DNA of 64,000 nt from an uncultured Gammaproteobacteria bacterium (lineage in GTDB: Bacteria; Pseudomonadota; Gammaproteobacteria; Steroidobacterales; Woeseiaceae). Location of the stretch: NCBI GenBank assembly GCA_937899415.1, contig CALBPI010000057.1:1-64000 (forward strand). Direction: 5' to 3'. Positions 27,639-38,029 of this stretch are shown in pieces (the stretch's first letter is position 1; each line of letters begins with the position of its first letter). A program made the translations under genes and the position numbers. Under the pieces are notes generated by a model that was given only the letters and a program-made list of their open reading frames with translations, made no database searches and was not told the origin of the DNA.

Positions 27639-28193
27639 ATGAGCACGGCACATCACAACGCGAATACGCAGCGCCTGTTCGACGAGTACCTCGTGCTCGC
27701 CGTACGTTCCGGTGACCGCGCTGCCGGTGAGCGACTTGCGGCGCGCTGGCGGCCGCGGCTGCTGCGCACAGCGCGACGTCTCGTTGGAGACAGCACAGCC
27801 GCCGAGGATGTCGTGCAGGACACCTGGATTGGTATTGCGCGGGGCATCTCGCGTCTCAAGGACCCGGCGCGATTTCCGGCCTGGACGTTCGGCATTCTGC
27901 AACGGCGCTGCGCCGACCATCACCGTCGCCACTACCGCGAGCGCGAGCGCGACGCGACGCTGGGCGACAGTGACGGCGCCACTGCGTCGCGCGCGGAAGC
28001 GCGGCTCGAACTCGACGACGCCTTTGCTCAGCTGACCCATGAGCACCGCACGGCTGCAGTGCTCTTCTACGGCGAGGGACTGACACTCGCCGAAATCGCA
28101 ACCGCGACGGCTGTGCCGTTGGGCACCGCCAAGTCGCGACTGTTTCACGCGCGCAGGCAACTGCGCGATTTGCTCGAAGGAGACCCGTCATGA
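27639..28193 (+). CDS. ECF-type RNA polymerase sigma factor
   Basis: The 184-aa protein has region 2 (about residues 25-95) with AEDVVQDTWIGIARGISRLKD and FPAWTFGILQRRCADHHRR, and region 4 (about 125-180) with a helix-turn-helix LTLAEIATATAVPLGTAKSRLFHARRQL. No region 3 or 1.1 is present, as expected for extracytoplasmic-function sigma factors. Its stop overlaps the start of the next gene by 4 bp. The DUF6768 partner is a candidate regulator. Target promoters are unknown; I see no clear self-promoter in the 66 bp upstream. Confidence 0.93.
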   Translation: MSTAHHNANTQRLFDEYLVLAVRSGDRAAGERLAARWRPRLLRTARRLVGDSTAAEDVVQDTWIGIARGISRLKDPARFPAWTFGILQRRCADHHRRHYRERERDATLGDSDGATASRAEARLELDDAFAQLTHEHRTAAVLFYGEGLTLAEIATATAVPLGTAKSRLFHARRQLRDLLEGDPS

Positions 28194-28567
28194 CCGACGA
28201 TTTCGACAAAAGACTGTTTGGCGAGTTGACCGCCGACGATGCTGCGTTCCTGGAACGGCTTGAAGAAGACCGCGGTCTTTACTCGCAAATGGCAGACACC
28301 TTTTCTGGCCCGATGCGCTACTGGACCGTGTTTGCCTTCGTATTGAGCCTCGCCTTTTTCATTGGCGCGATCTACGCGTTGACTGAGCTGTGGGCGGGAC
28401 CGCCACTGCGCGAGAGCCTGCTCTGGCTCGCCATGTTTGGCTGGCTCGTGCTGGCCGTCGCGATGATCAAGATCTGGTTCTGGATGCGACTCAATCAAAT
28501 CACGCTGTTGCGCGAGCTCAAAAAGATCGAGCTGCAGGTGTCACGGCTGTCGCCGCACGACAGCTGA
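28190..28567 (+). CDS. DUF6768 family membrane protein
   Basis: A 125-aa protein with an acidic N-terminus (MTDDFDKRLFGELTADDAAF), two membrane segments (about residues 46-67 and 77-97) and an amphipathic C-terminal helix LLRELKKIELQVSRL. This is the layout of DUF6768 proteins, often encoded next to ECF sigma factors. It overlaps the sigma gene by 4 bp, so equal expression is likely. An anti-sigma or membrane-tethering role is inference; it lacks a recognisable zinc-binding anti-sigma motif. Confidence 0.8.
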   Translation: MTDDFDKRLFGELTADDAAFLERLEEDRGLYSQMADTFSGPMRYWTVFAFVLSLAFFIGAIYALTELWAGPPLRESLLWLAMFGWLVLAVAMIKIWFWMRLNQITLLRELKKIELQVSRLSPHDS

Positions 28568-28568
28568 C

Positions 28569-30425
28569 TCAATTTGCGAACCGCGGATAGCGCGCGGCGA
28601 CCAGCGCCTGGAAACGCGGGTCGTCGCGCAGCGGGTCCCAGGACGGCTCAAACGGCAGATAGCACAATCCGAACTCGCCCTTTTCGTTGGCGAGCTCAAG
28701 CCAGCGCATCGCCTCATCGTGGTCACCGAGCGCGGCATAGGTCATCGCAAGATGCGACTCCGCGATCCGCGTTGAGCCCGCCAGCGTCTCATTGAGAATC
28801 GTACGGGCACGATCCGTCTGACCCTCACGCGCCAGCATCATGGCGAACAGCAGCCGCGTGCGCGGTTGCGCCCCTGGCGCCTCGGCCAGCGGCTGCAATC
28901 TGGCGATCCCTTCCTCAGCTTGACCCAGTCGCGACAGTTGCACGGCGAGCACTATTCTCGAGTGGGTGTAGTTTGGTGCGATCTCAACAATCTGCCTCGC
29001 CAGATCCAGCGATCGCTCATAGGCGGAGAAGCTGCCGTAGTGACCCGATGCGGCTGCCATCTCACCGACACTTCCGGGATACAGACTGAGCAAGCGCTCT
29101 ATGTAGACGAACGCGGCGTCGCGTCTGCCAGTGAGCATGTAGTAGCGCACCACGCCCTGATGCCGGAGGTCTGGGTCAGCCGCTAATGCGCGCTCATAGG
29201 CGGCTTCAGCGAGCGCCATGTCGGCCTGCACGCAGGCGTAGTGGTCACCCAGGGACGCCTGCGCCATCGCATGATTGGGGTCGAGCGTGACCGCTCGCAG
29301 CAGGGCATCGCGCGTACCCTCATGCGCCTCATCGGGCGACAGGAACCCCTGATGCGATCCCGCGTAGGTGTACATATCGCCGAGCCGAACCCAGGCATCC
29401 GTAAAGCTCGGGTCGATTTGCGTCGCCTGACGCATGTACTCGATGCCAAGCGCCATACGATCCGGTTGGTTGTAGGCGTACTCATGCAATCCCAGGGAAA
29501 ACAGACGATAGGCCTCAAGGTTGTCCGTTGGCGCTATGATCAGCCGGGCCTGCGCAGTATCCAGCGACACAGCTGTAGCTGGCACCACCGCGGGCAGGTC
29601 CTCCGCGACGGCGCGCAACAGCGCCTCACGCAAGGCCAGCGTGCCTGGCTCAGCCGGCTGCAATGACCGGTCGACAGTGGGCGCCGAGTTGGCGCGCTCG
29701 GAGATCCTGAGCCTGGCCTGCAGCGCGCCCGCCTCGTCGGCAATTGTGGCCTCGACAACGACATCGGCCAGGTCCTCACCATTCGCCACGCGGTAGCTTG
29801 CTGCCGGGTCAAGCACCCGCAGACCCTCGACGTCGTTCAACATCGTGCGCAGCTCACCCGTCAGGGCAAAAGCAGTGGGCGCCAGGCTGGCATCAGACGC
29901 CACGGGCAATACCGCCAACCGCGGTGGCCCAACCGTGGCGTCCACGCCTTCGGTCTGCTGCGTGGCCGCAAGAAACGTCATCACAGCAACCAACAGCAGC
30001 GCAGCAGCAGCGGCCAACACGCGACCAGAACCGGCCGCGGACGGCGCTGCGGGCTCGACGGCGTTCAGGGGCTCGCTGGTGGCAAACCGCGGCGCTTGCG
30101 TGAGGCGGTACCCCATCTTCGGCACCGTCTCGATGAGCTTGTTGCCGCCGTTGTTGTCGCCCAGCGCCCGCCGCAGCAGTGACATGGCGTTCGAAAGCGA
30201 TTGATCACCGCCGGGCGCGTTAGGCCAAATGGCGTCGATGAGCGCTTCGCGGCGCTGTACCTCACCGGGTTGCCTGGCCAGCACAATCAGGAGCGCCATG
30301 ACCCGAGGCTCGACCGTATTGGTCGCGCTTTCGTGTCGGATCGTGCGTGCGACGGGATCGACGTCTCGTCCACCGATCGCGAACGGTCGATCCCATTCGG
30401 CCGGCCACATGCTGACGTTTGACAT
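28569..30425 (-). CDS. Membrane regulator: winged helix, one TM segment, TPR repeats
   Basis: The 618-aa protein begins with an OmpR/CadC-type winged helix (about residues 10-110: RVMALLIVLARQPGEVQRREALIDAIWP, SLSNAMSLLRRALGDN, PKMGYRLT). A single membrane segment follows (about 133-153), then a periplasmic TolB-like part (PRLAVLPVA...) and about eight TPR units to the C-terminus. It resembles CadC-like one-component regulators that sense outside the membrane. ATG 30425 gives a conventional N-terminus. ATG 30482, behind GGTGA, is an alternative with a Cys-rich lead. It converges with the DUF6768 gene. Confidence 0.85.
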   Translation of the reverse strand: MSNVSMWPAEWDRPFAIGGRDVDPVARTIRHESATNTVEPRVMALLIVLARQPGEVQRREALIDAIWPNAPGGDQSLSNAMSLLRRALGDNNGGNKLIETVPKMGYRLTQAPRFATSEPLNAVEPAAPSAAGSGRVLAAAAALLLVAVMTFLAATQQTEGVDATVGPPRLAVLPVASDASLAPTAFALTGELRTMLNDVEGLRVLDPAASYRVANGEDLADVVVEATIADEAGALQARLRISERANSAPTVDRSLQPAEPGTLALREALLRAVAEDLPAVVPATAVSLDTAQARLIIAPTDNLEAYRLFSLGLHEYAYNQPDRMALGIEYMRQATQIDPSFTDAWVRLGDMYTYAGSHQGFLSPDEAHEGTRDALLRAVTLDPNHAMAQASLGDHYACVQADMALAEAAYERALAADPDLRHQGVVRYYMLTGRRDAAFVYIERLLSLYPGSVGEMAAASGHYGSFSAYERSLDLARQIVEIAPNYTHSRIVLAVQLSRLGQAEEGIARLQPLAEAPGAQPRTRLLFAMMLAREGQTDRARTILNETLAGSTRIAESHLAMTYAALGDHDEAMRWLELANEKGEFGLCYLPFEPSWDPLRDDPRFQALVAARYPRFAN

Positions 30426-30737
30426 AGGGGGCTCGCTTTCTGTTCGGCAGCAACTACAGACGCGCGGCGGCGATAGGCTCATATTAGTCACCGCCGAGAA
30501 GAACGCCAGCCCTGACGCGTCTTTGGCGTGCTTGTCGCAGTTTCGCGATCAGACAGGTATCAGACACCCATCTGGGTTGTCCCTTAGAGCCGCAAGAACG
30601 TGCCTGGCGGTACGATCACGCGGGCGCCCGCCGCTTTTTTGGGGCAGCACCTCGCCCCCCAGCGCATGACACAATTCGACGCCGAACCCGTTTTTTGCAA
30701 GATTTGCTGTCAGGCGCGATTTTCAGGAGACCCCGCC
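30426..30737. other. 312-bp intergenic region between divergent genes
   Basis: The region separates the winged-helix/TPR regulator (minus) from a lipoprotein gene (plus) and should hold both promoters. It contains GCGGGCGCCCGC followed by CGCTTTTTT (around 30630-30647), a possible weak terminator. The rest shows no coding sequence I can support, and a short upstream extension of the lipoprotein ORF has no signal sequence. No tRNA or clear operator was seen. Confidence 0.5.
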
Positions 30738-31283
30738 ATGCCAACATACACACAACACCTCGGCGTACTCGTCGGCGCTGTATTGCTGGCCGCCTGCGCG
30801 CAATCTCCCGTGGCGGCTGATGCCGAATCGCGCGCTGCAGGACCCTGCGACTCGCGAGCGCACGCTGGGCTCGACTTCTGGGTGGGTGACTGGACCGTGA
30901 GCTGGACGGGTCCCAGCGGCAAAACCCTGACGGGGACCAACCGGATTGATCGCGACACCTACAGCGGCTGCGTGGTTAGAGAGCGCTTTGACGGGCGCCC
31001 CGGCCTCGGCCTGCAGGGTACGAGTGTTTCTGTCTACGACGTCGCGGCCCGCACCTGGCGTCAGACCTGGGTCGACAACCAGGGCGGCTACATCGCACTC
31101 ACGGGCGGCCCCAAGCCCGACGGAACGTTTTCGCTACAAACCGCATTCGCGCCCGATCAGCCCCGGTTTCGCATGACCTGGAGTGACATCCAGGACGACA
31201 GCTTCATTTGGCGCTGGCAGCGCCAACAGGCGGGCATGAACGACTGGGAAGACCGCTGGGTGCTCTACTACACGCGGCGTTGA
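30738..31283 (+). CDS. Lipoprotein with DUF1579-like beta fold
   Basis: The 181-aa protein has a lipoprotein signal peptide (MPTYTQHLGVLVGAVLLAAC, lipobox LAAC). The mature part contains LDFWVGDWTVSW, a pattern seen in DUF1579-like proteins, then TYSGCVVRERFDG, RTWRQTWVDNQGGYIALTGG and a C-terminal WRWQRQQ...WEDRWVLYYTRR. The ATG at 30738 follows AGGAGACCCCGCC. It is probably envelope-located. Function is unknown. Confidence 0.8.
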   Translation: MPTYTQHLGVLVGAVLLAACAQSPVAADAESRAAGPCDSRAHAGLDFWVGDWTVSWTGPSGKTLTGTNRIDRDTYSGCVVRERFDGRPGLGLQGTSVSVYDVAARTWRQTWVDNQGGYIALTGGPKPDGTFSLQTAFAPDQPRFRMTWSDIQDDSFIWRWQRQQAGMNDWEDRWVLYYTRR

Positions 31284-31284
31284 G

Positions 31285-31326
31285 GTAAAAAAAAGCGCGA
31301 CCGCCCACAGGCGGCCGCGCTTCGGT
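31285..31326 (-). terminator. Bidirectional intrinsic terminator
   Basis: AAGCGCGACCGCC (31293-31305) pairs with GGCGGCCGCGCTT (31310-31322) with one mismatch and a CACA loop. On minus, the hairpin is followed by a run of eight Ts, making a strong terminator for the metalloprotease gene. On plus only CGGTTT follows, so it is weaker for the lipoprotein gene. Confidence 0.88.
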
Positions 31327-31341
31327 TTACTGACGCGGCAC

Positions 31342-33876
31342 TCAGGCGTCTTCGTCGAGCGCGCGCTCGATGATCAGCTTGAGATGCGCGACGTGCGCCT
31401 TGGTCGACAGGTCGGCACCGCGCTTGCGTGAGATCGTGTCGTCAATCTCACCGAGCAGATACACCGCCATTGACCGCGTCAGGTTGTCGTAACCGCCGTT
31501 GCCCTTGACCACGGTGGCCAGTCGGTTCACGTAATCGACCTGGAGGTTCTGACGAACGGTATTAACGTTGCCACGCGCATCCGCCGCAAAGATCGCATCC
31601 GTAAGTGATTCCATGGCCTCGGCCAGCGAGTACTCATTACCGTACAGCGCCGAGTCACTGAGGCGTTTGGTCACCGACGGGTGCATCAGGTGGTTGAGCA
31701 CCGACGTCTGCACTGCGAGCATCGTGTCGTGAATCTTCGGGTCTTCGGTGCTGCCGAAGAGATTGAAACCACGGCGCTGTTGCGCAAGGTAGCGGTAGGT
31801 CCCCGCCGCAGGGTCGAGTACGTCAGGTGCGAACACCTGGTCCGTCAGTACCTGCATCGCTCGGCGCTGCGTTGCCGCGTCGATCACTGTGTAGGCTTCG
31901 CCACCACCGGGCTGCCCCACCATGGCGCGGTTGATCTGAACACCGCCAACGTAGCGCGACACGACAGCCGCAGACCGAGCCCAGCTGCGCATCAGGGTCG
32001 CGAATACATCGTGCGTCTCCTGGTACGACTCACCGGCAGCCGGTAAGGTCTCGGGCAGCTTTTCAAGCGCCTCTCCGATCAGGGTCATCCGTGTCGATGC
32101 GTAGCCGATAGCATCGCTCGACATATCGTAGATGTTGACGCGGGGATCTATGGCTTTGCCGGGCGAACGCATGTCGTCGGCATCATTGCCGAAAGCTAAC
32201 TCGGGTTCCGTCGAACGCGCGAGATGCGCATCGCGGACATCCGGGTCGTCCATTTCGGGCGCGTAGCCGAACTGGATGGCCCAGTCATCATAGGGGCCCG
32301 GTGCGATCGTGTAGAACAGGGTCTGCGTCGTGCCCTTGGGCGCGAAGTTCACAGCGGGGTAGTCCATGACCGAGCCCGCGAGCACCGTGTCCACCACGTC
32401 GCCGTCAAACACTTCATCGGCGCCCAGCAACTGCGTGGCTTTCATGTTGTGGTTGAGACCCAGCGTGTGTCCGATCTCGTGGAGGATCAGGTAGTACATG
32501 CTGTCTCGAACGAGCTGCTCTTCGATCGGTCCCGAGAAATCACCGGAAGCCGCCGCGATGGCACGGGCCGTGCTCGTCTCGGCGCGCAGGCCGTCGGCCA
32601 ACGTGCAAAACTCCAATCCGTGCAGGTGCGGAACTGGTGATTCGAACAGCGTCGATGCGTCACTGAGCAGATGGCGCGCAAAGCTGTAGCGGTTCAGGAA
32701 CGAGTACTCGAGCATGATGTCCGCGCCGAGAATCTGGCCCGTGTAGGGGTTGGTGAAGCTCGGCCCGTAGCCCCCGAACGGCGGGTTCGGCGACGAAGTC
32801 CAGCGCAACACGTTGTAACGAATGTCGCCTGCATCCCAGTCGGCATCGTCGGGCTGCACCTTGACGGCAACCGCGTTCGAGAAACCGGCCTTCTCAAATG
32901 CCAGATTCCACTGCAGCGCCGCGTCGCGAATCATGTCGCGGTACTCGACGGGCGTCGTGTTCTCAATCCAGAAGGTGATTGGCTCAACGGGATCCGAAAC
33001 GGCCGCCGACGGGTCCTTCTTGACCAGATTCCAGCGGGCGATCGGATCGCGGTACGGTGTCGCGCTGAACGAGGTCAGGTCCGTGATGTAATCCGTGAAA
33101 AAGCCCACGCGCGGATCGTCGAAACGCGGTTCGAAGTCGTTGTCGGGCATCGCGATGAGGCTGTGCACGACGCGTACGGCAACGTGGCGCCGGTCGGTAA
33201 TGTCACCACCTGTGCGGCCCACAGGCGCGCCGTTTGAGTACACATATTCGGACTCGAAGTCCGTGTTCTGCGGGTAGCTGCGTGTCGCCAGGACGCGGCT
33301 TGCGCTGTCCGACAGGCTGCCCAGCTTGAACCTCTTCGGGTCCGCATCGGGATTGGGCGACGGCTTGACCTGCAGCATCGCCTCGGTCTTGAAGAGCTTG
33401 TCGCCGTTGATCAGCAGTGCGCCCGTCTCCTCGTCCTCGGCGAGGATTTTCTCAGTGGCGAGGATGGCGTCACTGATATTCGCCGTCTCGGCCTTGGCCA
33501 GTGCGTTGTCGGGGTCGAAGTAGTAGCGCGTATTGTGCGCGACGACTTGAACCGTGTCGTAGAACCGGCGGAATGTGATGACCTGGTTCGCGAGGTAGGC
33601 GCCACGGAAGTAGCCCGTCTGTACCACACCGTCGGTCGCCTGGGCGAAGTAGATCATCTCGCGGTCGAGCCGATCGGCCTCGAGCAACAGCTTGATGCCA
33701 CCGGCCTTCTCATCGCGGAACACGGTGATAAAGCCGTCCTGGCGCGCGTGGTCTTCGGTGAGCTCGGCGATGGTCTTCTCTTTGTCGCCTTTTTCCTTGT
33801 CGTCGTCTTCGGCGGCAGCCGTGGCAGCAAACACCATAAAGAGTGCCGCCAGGAGCCAATTCCTGGAATTAATCAT
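31342..33876 (-). CDS. Secreted zinc metalloprotease (DUF5117/DUF4953 family)
   Basis: An 844-aa exported protein with signal peptide MINSRNWLLAALFMVFAATAAA, followed by a short charged segment (DDDKEKGDKEK). The DUF5117-like part includes DGFITVFRDEKAGG. The catalytic part carries the extended metzincin-type motif LHEIGHTLGLNH at about residue 466. A DUF4953-like C-terminal region with YLAQQRRGFNLFGSTEDPKIHD follows. ATG 33876 is preferred over the longer ORF start. Substrates are unknown. A strong terminator lies 16 bp after the stop. Confidence 0.9.
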   Translation of the reverse strand: MINSRNWLLAALFMVFAATAAAEDDDKEKGDKEKTIAELTEDHARQDGFITVFRDEKAGGIKLLLEADRLDREMIYFAQATDGVVQTGYFRGAYLANQVITFRRFYDTVQVVAHNTRYYFDPDNALAKAETANISDAILATEKILAEDEETGALLINGDKLFKTEAMLQVKPSPNPDADPKRFKLGSLSDSASRVLATRSYPQNTDFESEYVYSNGAPVGRTGGDITDRRHVAVRVVHSLIAMPDNDFEPRFDDPRVGFFTDYITDLTSFSATPYRDPIARWNLVKKDPSAAVSDPVEPITFWIENTTPVEYRDMIRDAALQWNLAFEKAGFSNAVAVKVQPDDADWDAGDIRYNVLRWTSSPNPPFGGYGPSFTNPYTGQILGADIMLEYSFLNRYSFARHLLSDASTLFESPVPHLHGLEFCTLADGLRAETSTARAIAAASGDFSGPIEEQLVRDSMYYLILHEIGHTLGLNHNMKATQLLGADEVFDGDVVDTVLAGSVMDYPAVNFAPKGTTQTLFYTIAPGPYDDWAIQFGYAPEMDDPDVRDAHLARSTEPELAFGNDADDMRSPGKAIDPRVNIYDMSSDAIGYASTRMTLIGEALEKLPETLPAAGESYQETHDVFATLMRSWARSAAVVSRYVGGVQINRAMVGQPGGGEAYTVIDAATQRRAMQVLTDQVFAPDVLDPAAGTYRYLAQQRRGFNLFGSTEDPKIHDTMLAVQTSVLNHLMHPSVTKRLSDSALYGNEYSLAEAMESLTDAIFAADARGNVNTVRQNLQVDYVNRLATVVKGNGGYDNLTRSMAVYLLGEIDDTISRKRGADLSTKAHVAHLKLIIERALDEDA

Positions 33877-33967
33877 GGGTGAGTCCTGTCTTGCGGCGGG
33901 CGATGAACGCCCGCGGTCTTCTTCTAAGCGAGCCGGCAACGATAGCACGGCGGCGTCTGGGCCCGAC

Positions 33968-34288
33968 TCAGTCGCGGAGCTTGGACGCGTCGAACAGCGT
34001 CACGATCCGCTGCGCGAACATCAGGTCGCCGTCGATCTTGAGTTTGCCTGTCATAAACGCAGTCATGCCGTCGAGTTGCCCGGAGAGCATGGACACGAGG
34101 TCGTCGTCGGCCATGGTGACCGCGACCGTGTAGTCGCTGGCCGTGCCCTCATGTACCGCAGCAGCACCGTCCTTGACCGTGACGTAGCGCGGTGTGGACG
34201 TATTGAACTGGATGGTCGCATTGACGCCGGCCGCATTGGTCGCATTGAGCGCGTCGGGCAGGCGTGAGAACAGATCGTCGAGGTTCAT
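33968..34288 (-). CDS. SCP2 sterol-binding-like protein
   Basis: A stand-alone 106-aa SCP2-like domain: NLDDLFSRLPDALN, then VNATIQFNTSTPRYVTVKDGAA, DYTVAVTMADDDLVSMLSGQL and TAFMTGKLKIDGDLMFAQRI, the usual SCP2 closing motif. Such domains bind lipids or acyl chains in a hydrophobic cavity. ATG 34288 follows GGAG. The gene lies 91 bp downstream of the metalloprotease gene's start, on the same strand and upstream in transcription. Its ligand is unknown. Confidence 0.85.
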   Translation of the reverse strand: MNLDDLFSRLPDALNATNAAGVNATIQFNTSTPRYVTVKDGAAAVHEGTASDYTVAVTMADDDLVSMLSGQLDGMTAFMTGKLKIDGDLMFAQRIVTLFDASKLRD

Positions 34289-34441
34289 CGGGGCTCCGAT
34301 TCTTAAGCGGCCCCGAAGCGTAACGCAGGACGACGGCAAAATCTCGCCCCGGGGTCTGCGCGAGGCCGGCCGTCTGTGACTGTCGTCACGCCAAAACCTG
34401 AGTCACCACGATAAGTTAAGGCCCTTCCCCAGGAGCTCCCG

Positions 34442-35392
34442 ATGCCCGACTTCGCCCAGCTCGCCCCCCCTGCCTTCGCAGCCATCGCGGCTGTTGCCGT
34501 GGCGCTGGCGGCCGAATGTTGCGTGGGCGTGGCATGGCTCGCGGCGCGACTGCCCTGGGGGCGAAAGGCTGAGAGGCCCCTGTTGCGCGAGCCGGGGAAT
34601 CGGTTCGTACGTGCGCGTCGCCGGGCGCTGGCCGAAGCGCTGGCCTGTGCCGCAGCCATCGTTGCGGGGCTGACCGCCGCCATCGTTGCGGCCCTGGTGA
34701 CGGGCCAGGCGATTTGGCAGCCGGCAACGGCCGCGGTCATTGGCGTCACGCTTCTGCTCGGCCTGTCGTTGCGCATGCTTTTGTTGTTGCGCCGTGCGCG
34801 TAAGCTCTCGCGCTACCGCGACACCCGGCGTCGGGTCGCCCAGGCTCTTGGCGCCATCGGCGGCGAGCACGACCGCGTCTATCACGACGTCAATGATGGC
34901 AAGGGCAACGCAATCGATCACGTTCTGGTGGGCAACCAGGGCGCCTTCGCCATCATTATCGCCGACGTCTCGCGCGCCCGCGGTGACGGTTTGCTGCGGC
35001 GCAACGGCCGACAGCTGCGTCTCGGCGACGAACTGCGTTACATCGACGAGGCGGCCGTGCAACGCCACATTTCGACGCTGCAACACGAGCTGAGCAAACC
35101 GTTTGGCCGCGTGCTCGCCGTCCGCGGCGTGCTCTGCGTGCCAGGCTGGCGCATTGACGACAATCGCGGCGACGAATTGCTGGTTGTCGGCGTCAGCGAT
35201 GTGATGATGCTGCAGGGCTGGAGAACCGCGCGTGACGCCTTCATGAACGACGACGTACAGGCGCTTCACGTCATGCTCAGCGAGCGGGAGACGGGCCTGC
35301 CCGTGCCCACGCGGCGTGCGGCGCCCATCGGCAAGATCGATCGAGAGGCACCGCCATCGGCGGACGCTGTCGGGGCCGGCCGCACGGCCTAG
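34442..35392 (+). CDS. Membrane protein with degenerate NERD-like domain
   Basis: The 316-aa protein has N-terminal membrane segments (about residues 8-32, 62-85 and 95-115). A NERD-like domain follows (about 135-250) with HDVNDGKGNAIDHVLVGNQGAFAII. The IDH core is present, but the usual E-x-K pair of active NERD nucleases (VIExK) is replaced by I and A (AIIIADV). It may therefore be catalytically inactive. CAGGAGCTCCCG precedes the ATG. It is convergent with the patatin-like gene, with 7 bp between stops. The function is not known. Confidence 0.65.
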   Translation: MPDFAQLAPPAFAAIAAVAVALAAECCVGVAWLAARLPWGRKAERPLLREPGNRFVRARRRALAEALACAAAIVAGLTAAIVAALVTGQAIWQPATAAVIGVTLLLGLSLRMLLLLRRARKLSRYRDTRRRVAQALGAIGGEHDRVYHDVNDGKGNAIDHVLVGNQGAFAIIIADVSRARGDGLLRRNGRQLRLGDELRYIDEAAVQRHISTLQHELSKPFGRVLAVRGVLCVPGWRIDDNRGDELLVVGVSDVMMLQGWRTARDAFMNDDVQALHVMLSERETGLPVPTRRAAPIGKIDREAPPSADAVGAGRTA

Positions 35393-35399
35393 CACCGCG

Positions 35400-36473
35400 C
35401 TACGAGATGGGCTTCACCACCGCGCCCAGCGACTCGCGTGCGACCAACTCCAGGAAGGCATCACCGAGCCGCTCGGTCTCGGCAACCACGCGCCGCCAGT
35501 TGGCGAGGCGCCTGGCCTCGTCGAGCCTGCGAAAATCGTTGCGATCGGGAATCCGGCCGCCCGGCAAACGCGACACGAATTCCTGCGAGGGTGCCAGCAA
35601 CACGACCCGGTCCAGGTACTCGGGCCGCGGCTTGCGCGAGGGCTGGCGCTTGTCGAACCACCCCGGCGTCAGGTGCTCGTAGAAGTGCGGGTACAGCGTA
35701 ATGCCGGAATCGCAGGACAGCGGCACGTCGAAGTGGTAATCGGTGATACCGCCATCGCGGTAGGTGCCGGGCCGCGCACCCGGCAGTGGCTTCACGCCGG
35801 CCAGCACAAACGGGATTGCGCCTGACGCCAGCACGGCGGGGCCGACATTGTCGGCAGCCAGGGCAACGTGTTCGATCGGCAGGTCATCGACATCGAAAAA
35901 CGGTGGGCGCTCGCGCGGATCGTGCACGAGCGTGCGCACAAAGAACGCGCCCAGGGCTTTGCGGGAAACCTTGTTGGCGAGCATTGCCGCTGTGAGCCCG
36001 GCCGCCAATGGCAGCGGGTGTTCGCTGGCCGACAAATGCCTCGCCCGATTGACCATGACATGCGAGCGGAACACGGGGTGGTTCACAATCTCCTGAGCGC
36101 CCGCCTCGCCAATCACGTTCTCGAGAATCGCGCGGCTGACGCGCGTGATCTCGTCGCGGTTCGGTTTCTCGCTGTAAGTCTGCGTGAGGTAGGCATGCTC
36201 GAAGCGCTCGAGCGCGGCCATGGGATTGTTCTGGGCGTAGCAGCTGAACCGCCAGGCCCCGATCGAAGAACCCAGCAAATGAACCGGCGCGGTGTATCGT
36301 GGCACGACCTCGCGAATCAGCGCGCGATCGAGGCCCGCCAGCACGAGCCACTTGGCGCCACCAGACGCGCCCACCATCATGCGCACGTCGGCGGGGTCGA
36401 AGCCGTTGTTCTCGATGTGGGCGCGCGCTGCGGGACCCGCGCGCACGGCAAGCGACGTTGGCAGCGCGCTCAC
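35400..36473 (-). CDS. Patatin-like phospholipase family protein
   Basis: A 357-aa hydrolase with the patatin catalytic features: oxyanion-hole MMVGASGGAKWLVLAGLDRAL, nucleophile GSSIG (VHLLGSSIGAW), and the Asp of YRDGGITDYHFD. No signal peptide is evident, so it may be cytosolic or membrane-associated. It should hydrolyse acyl lipids; the specific substrate cannot be told. It lies 15 bp upstream of the purA stop and is transcribed towards the NERD gene. Family assignment is good. Confidence 0.85.
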   Translation of the reverse strand: MSALPTSLAVRAGPAARAHIENNGFDPADVRMMVGASGGAKWLVLAGLDRALIREVVPRYTAPVHLLGSSIGAWRFSCYAQNNPMAALERFEHAYLTQTYSEKPNRDEITRVSRAILENVIGEAGAQEIVNHPVFRSHVMVNRARHLSASEHPLPLAAGLTAAMLANKVSRKALGAFFVRTLVHDPRERPPFFDVDDLPIEHVALAADNVGPAVLASGAIPFVLAGVKPLPGARPGTYRDGGITDYHFDVPLSCDSGITLYPHFYEHLTPGWFDKRQPSRKPRPEYLDRVVLLAPSQEFVSRLPGGRIPDRNDFRRLDEARRLANWRRVVAETERLGDAFLELVARESLGAVVKPIS

Positions 36474-36488
36474 GAGATGACCGCGGGA

Positions 36489-38017
<1,529 letters not shown>

Positions 38018-38029
38018 GGCACAGCCTCG

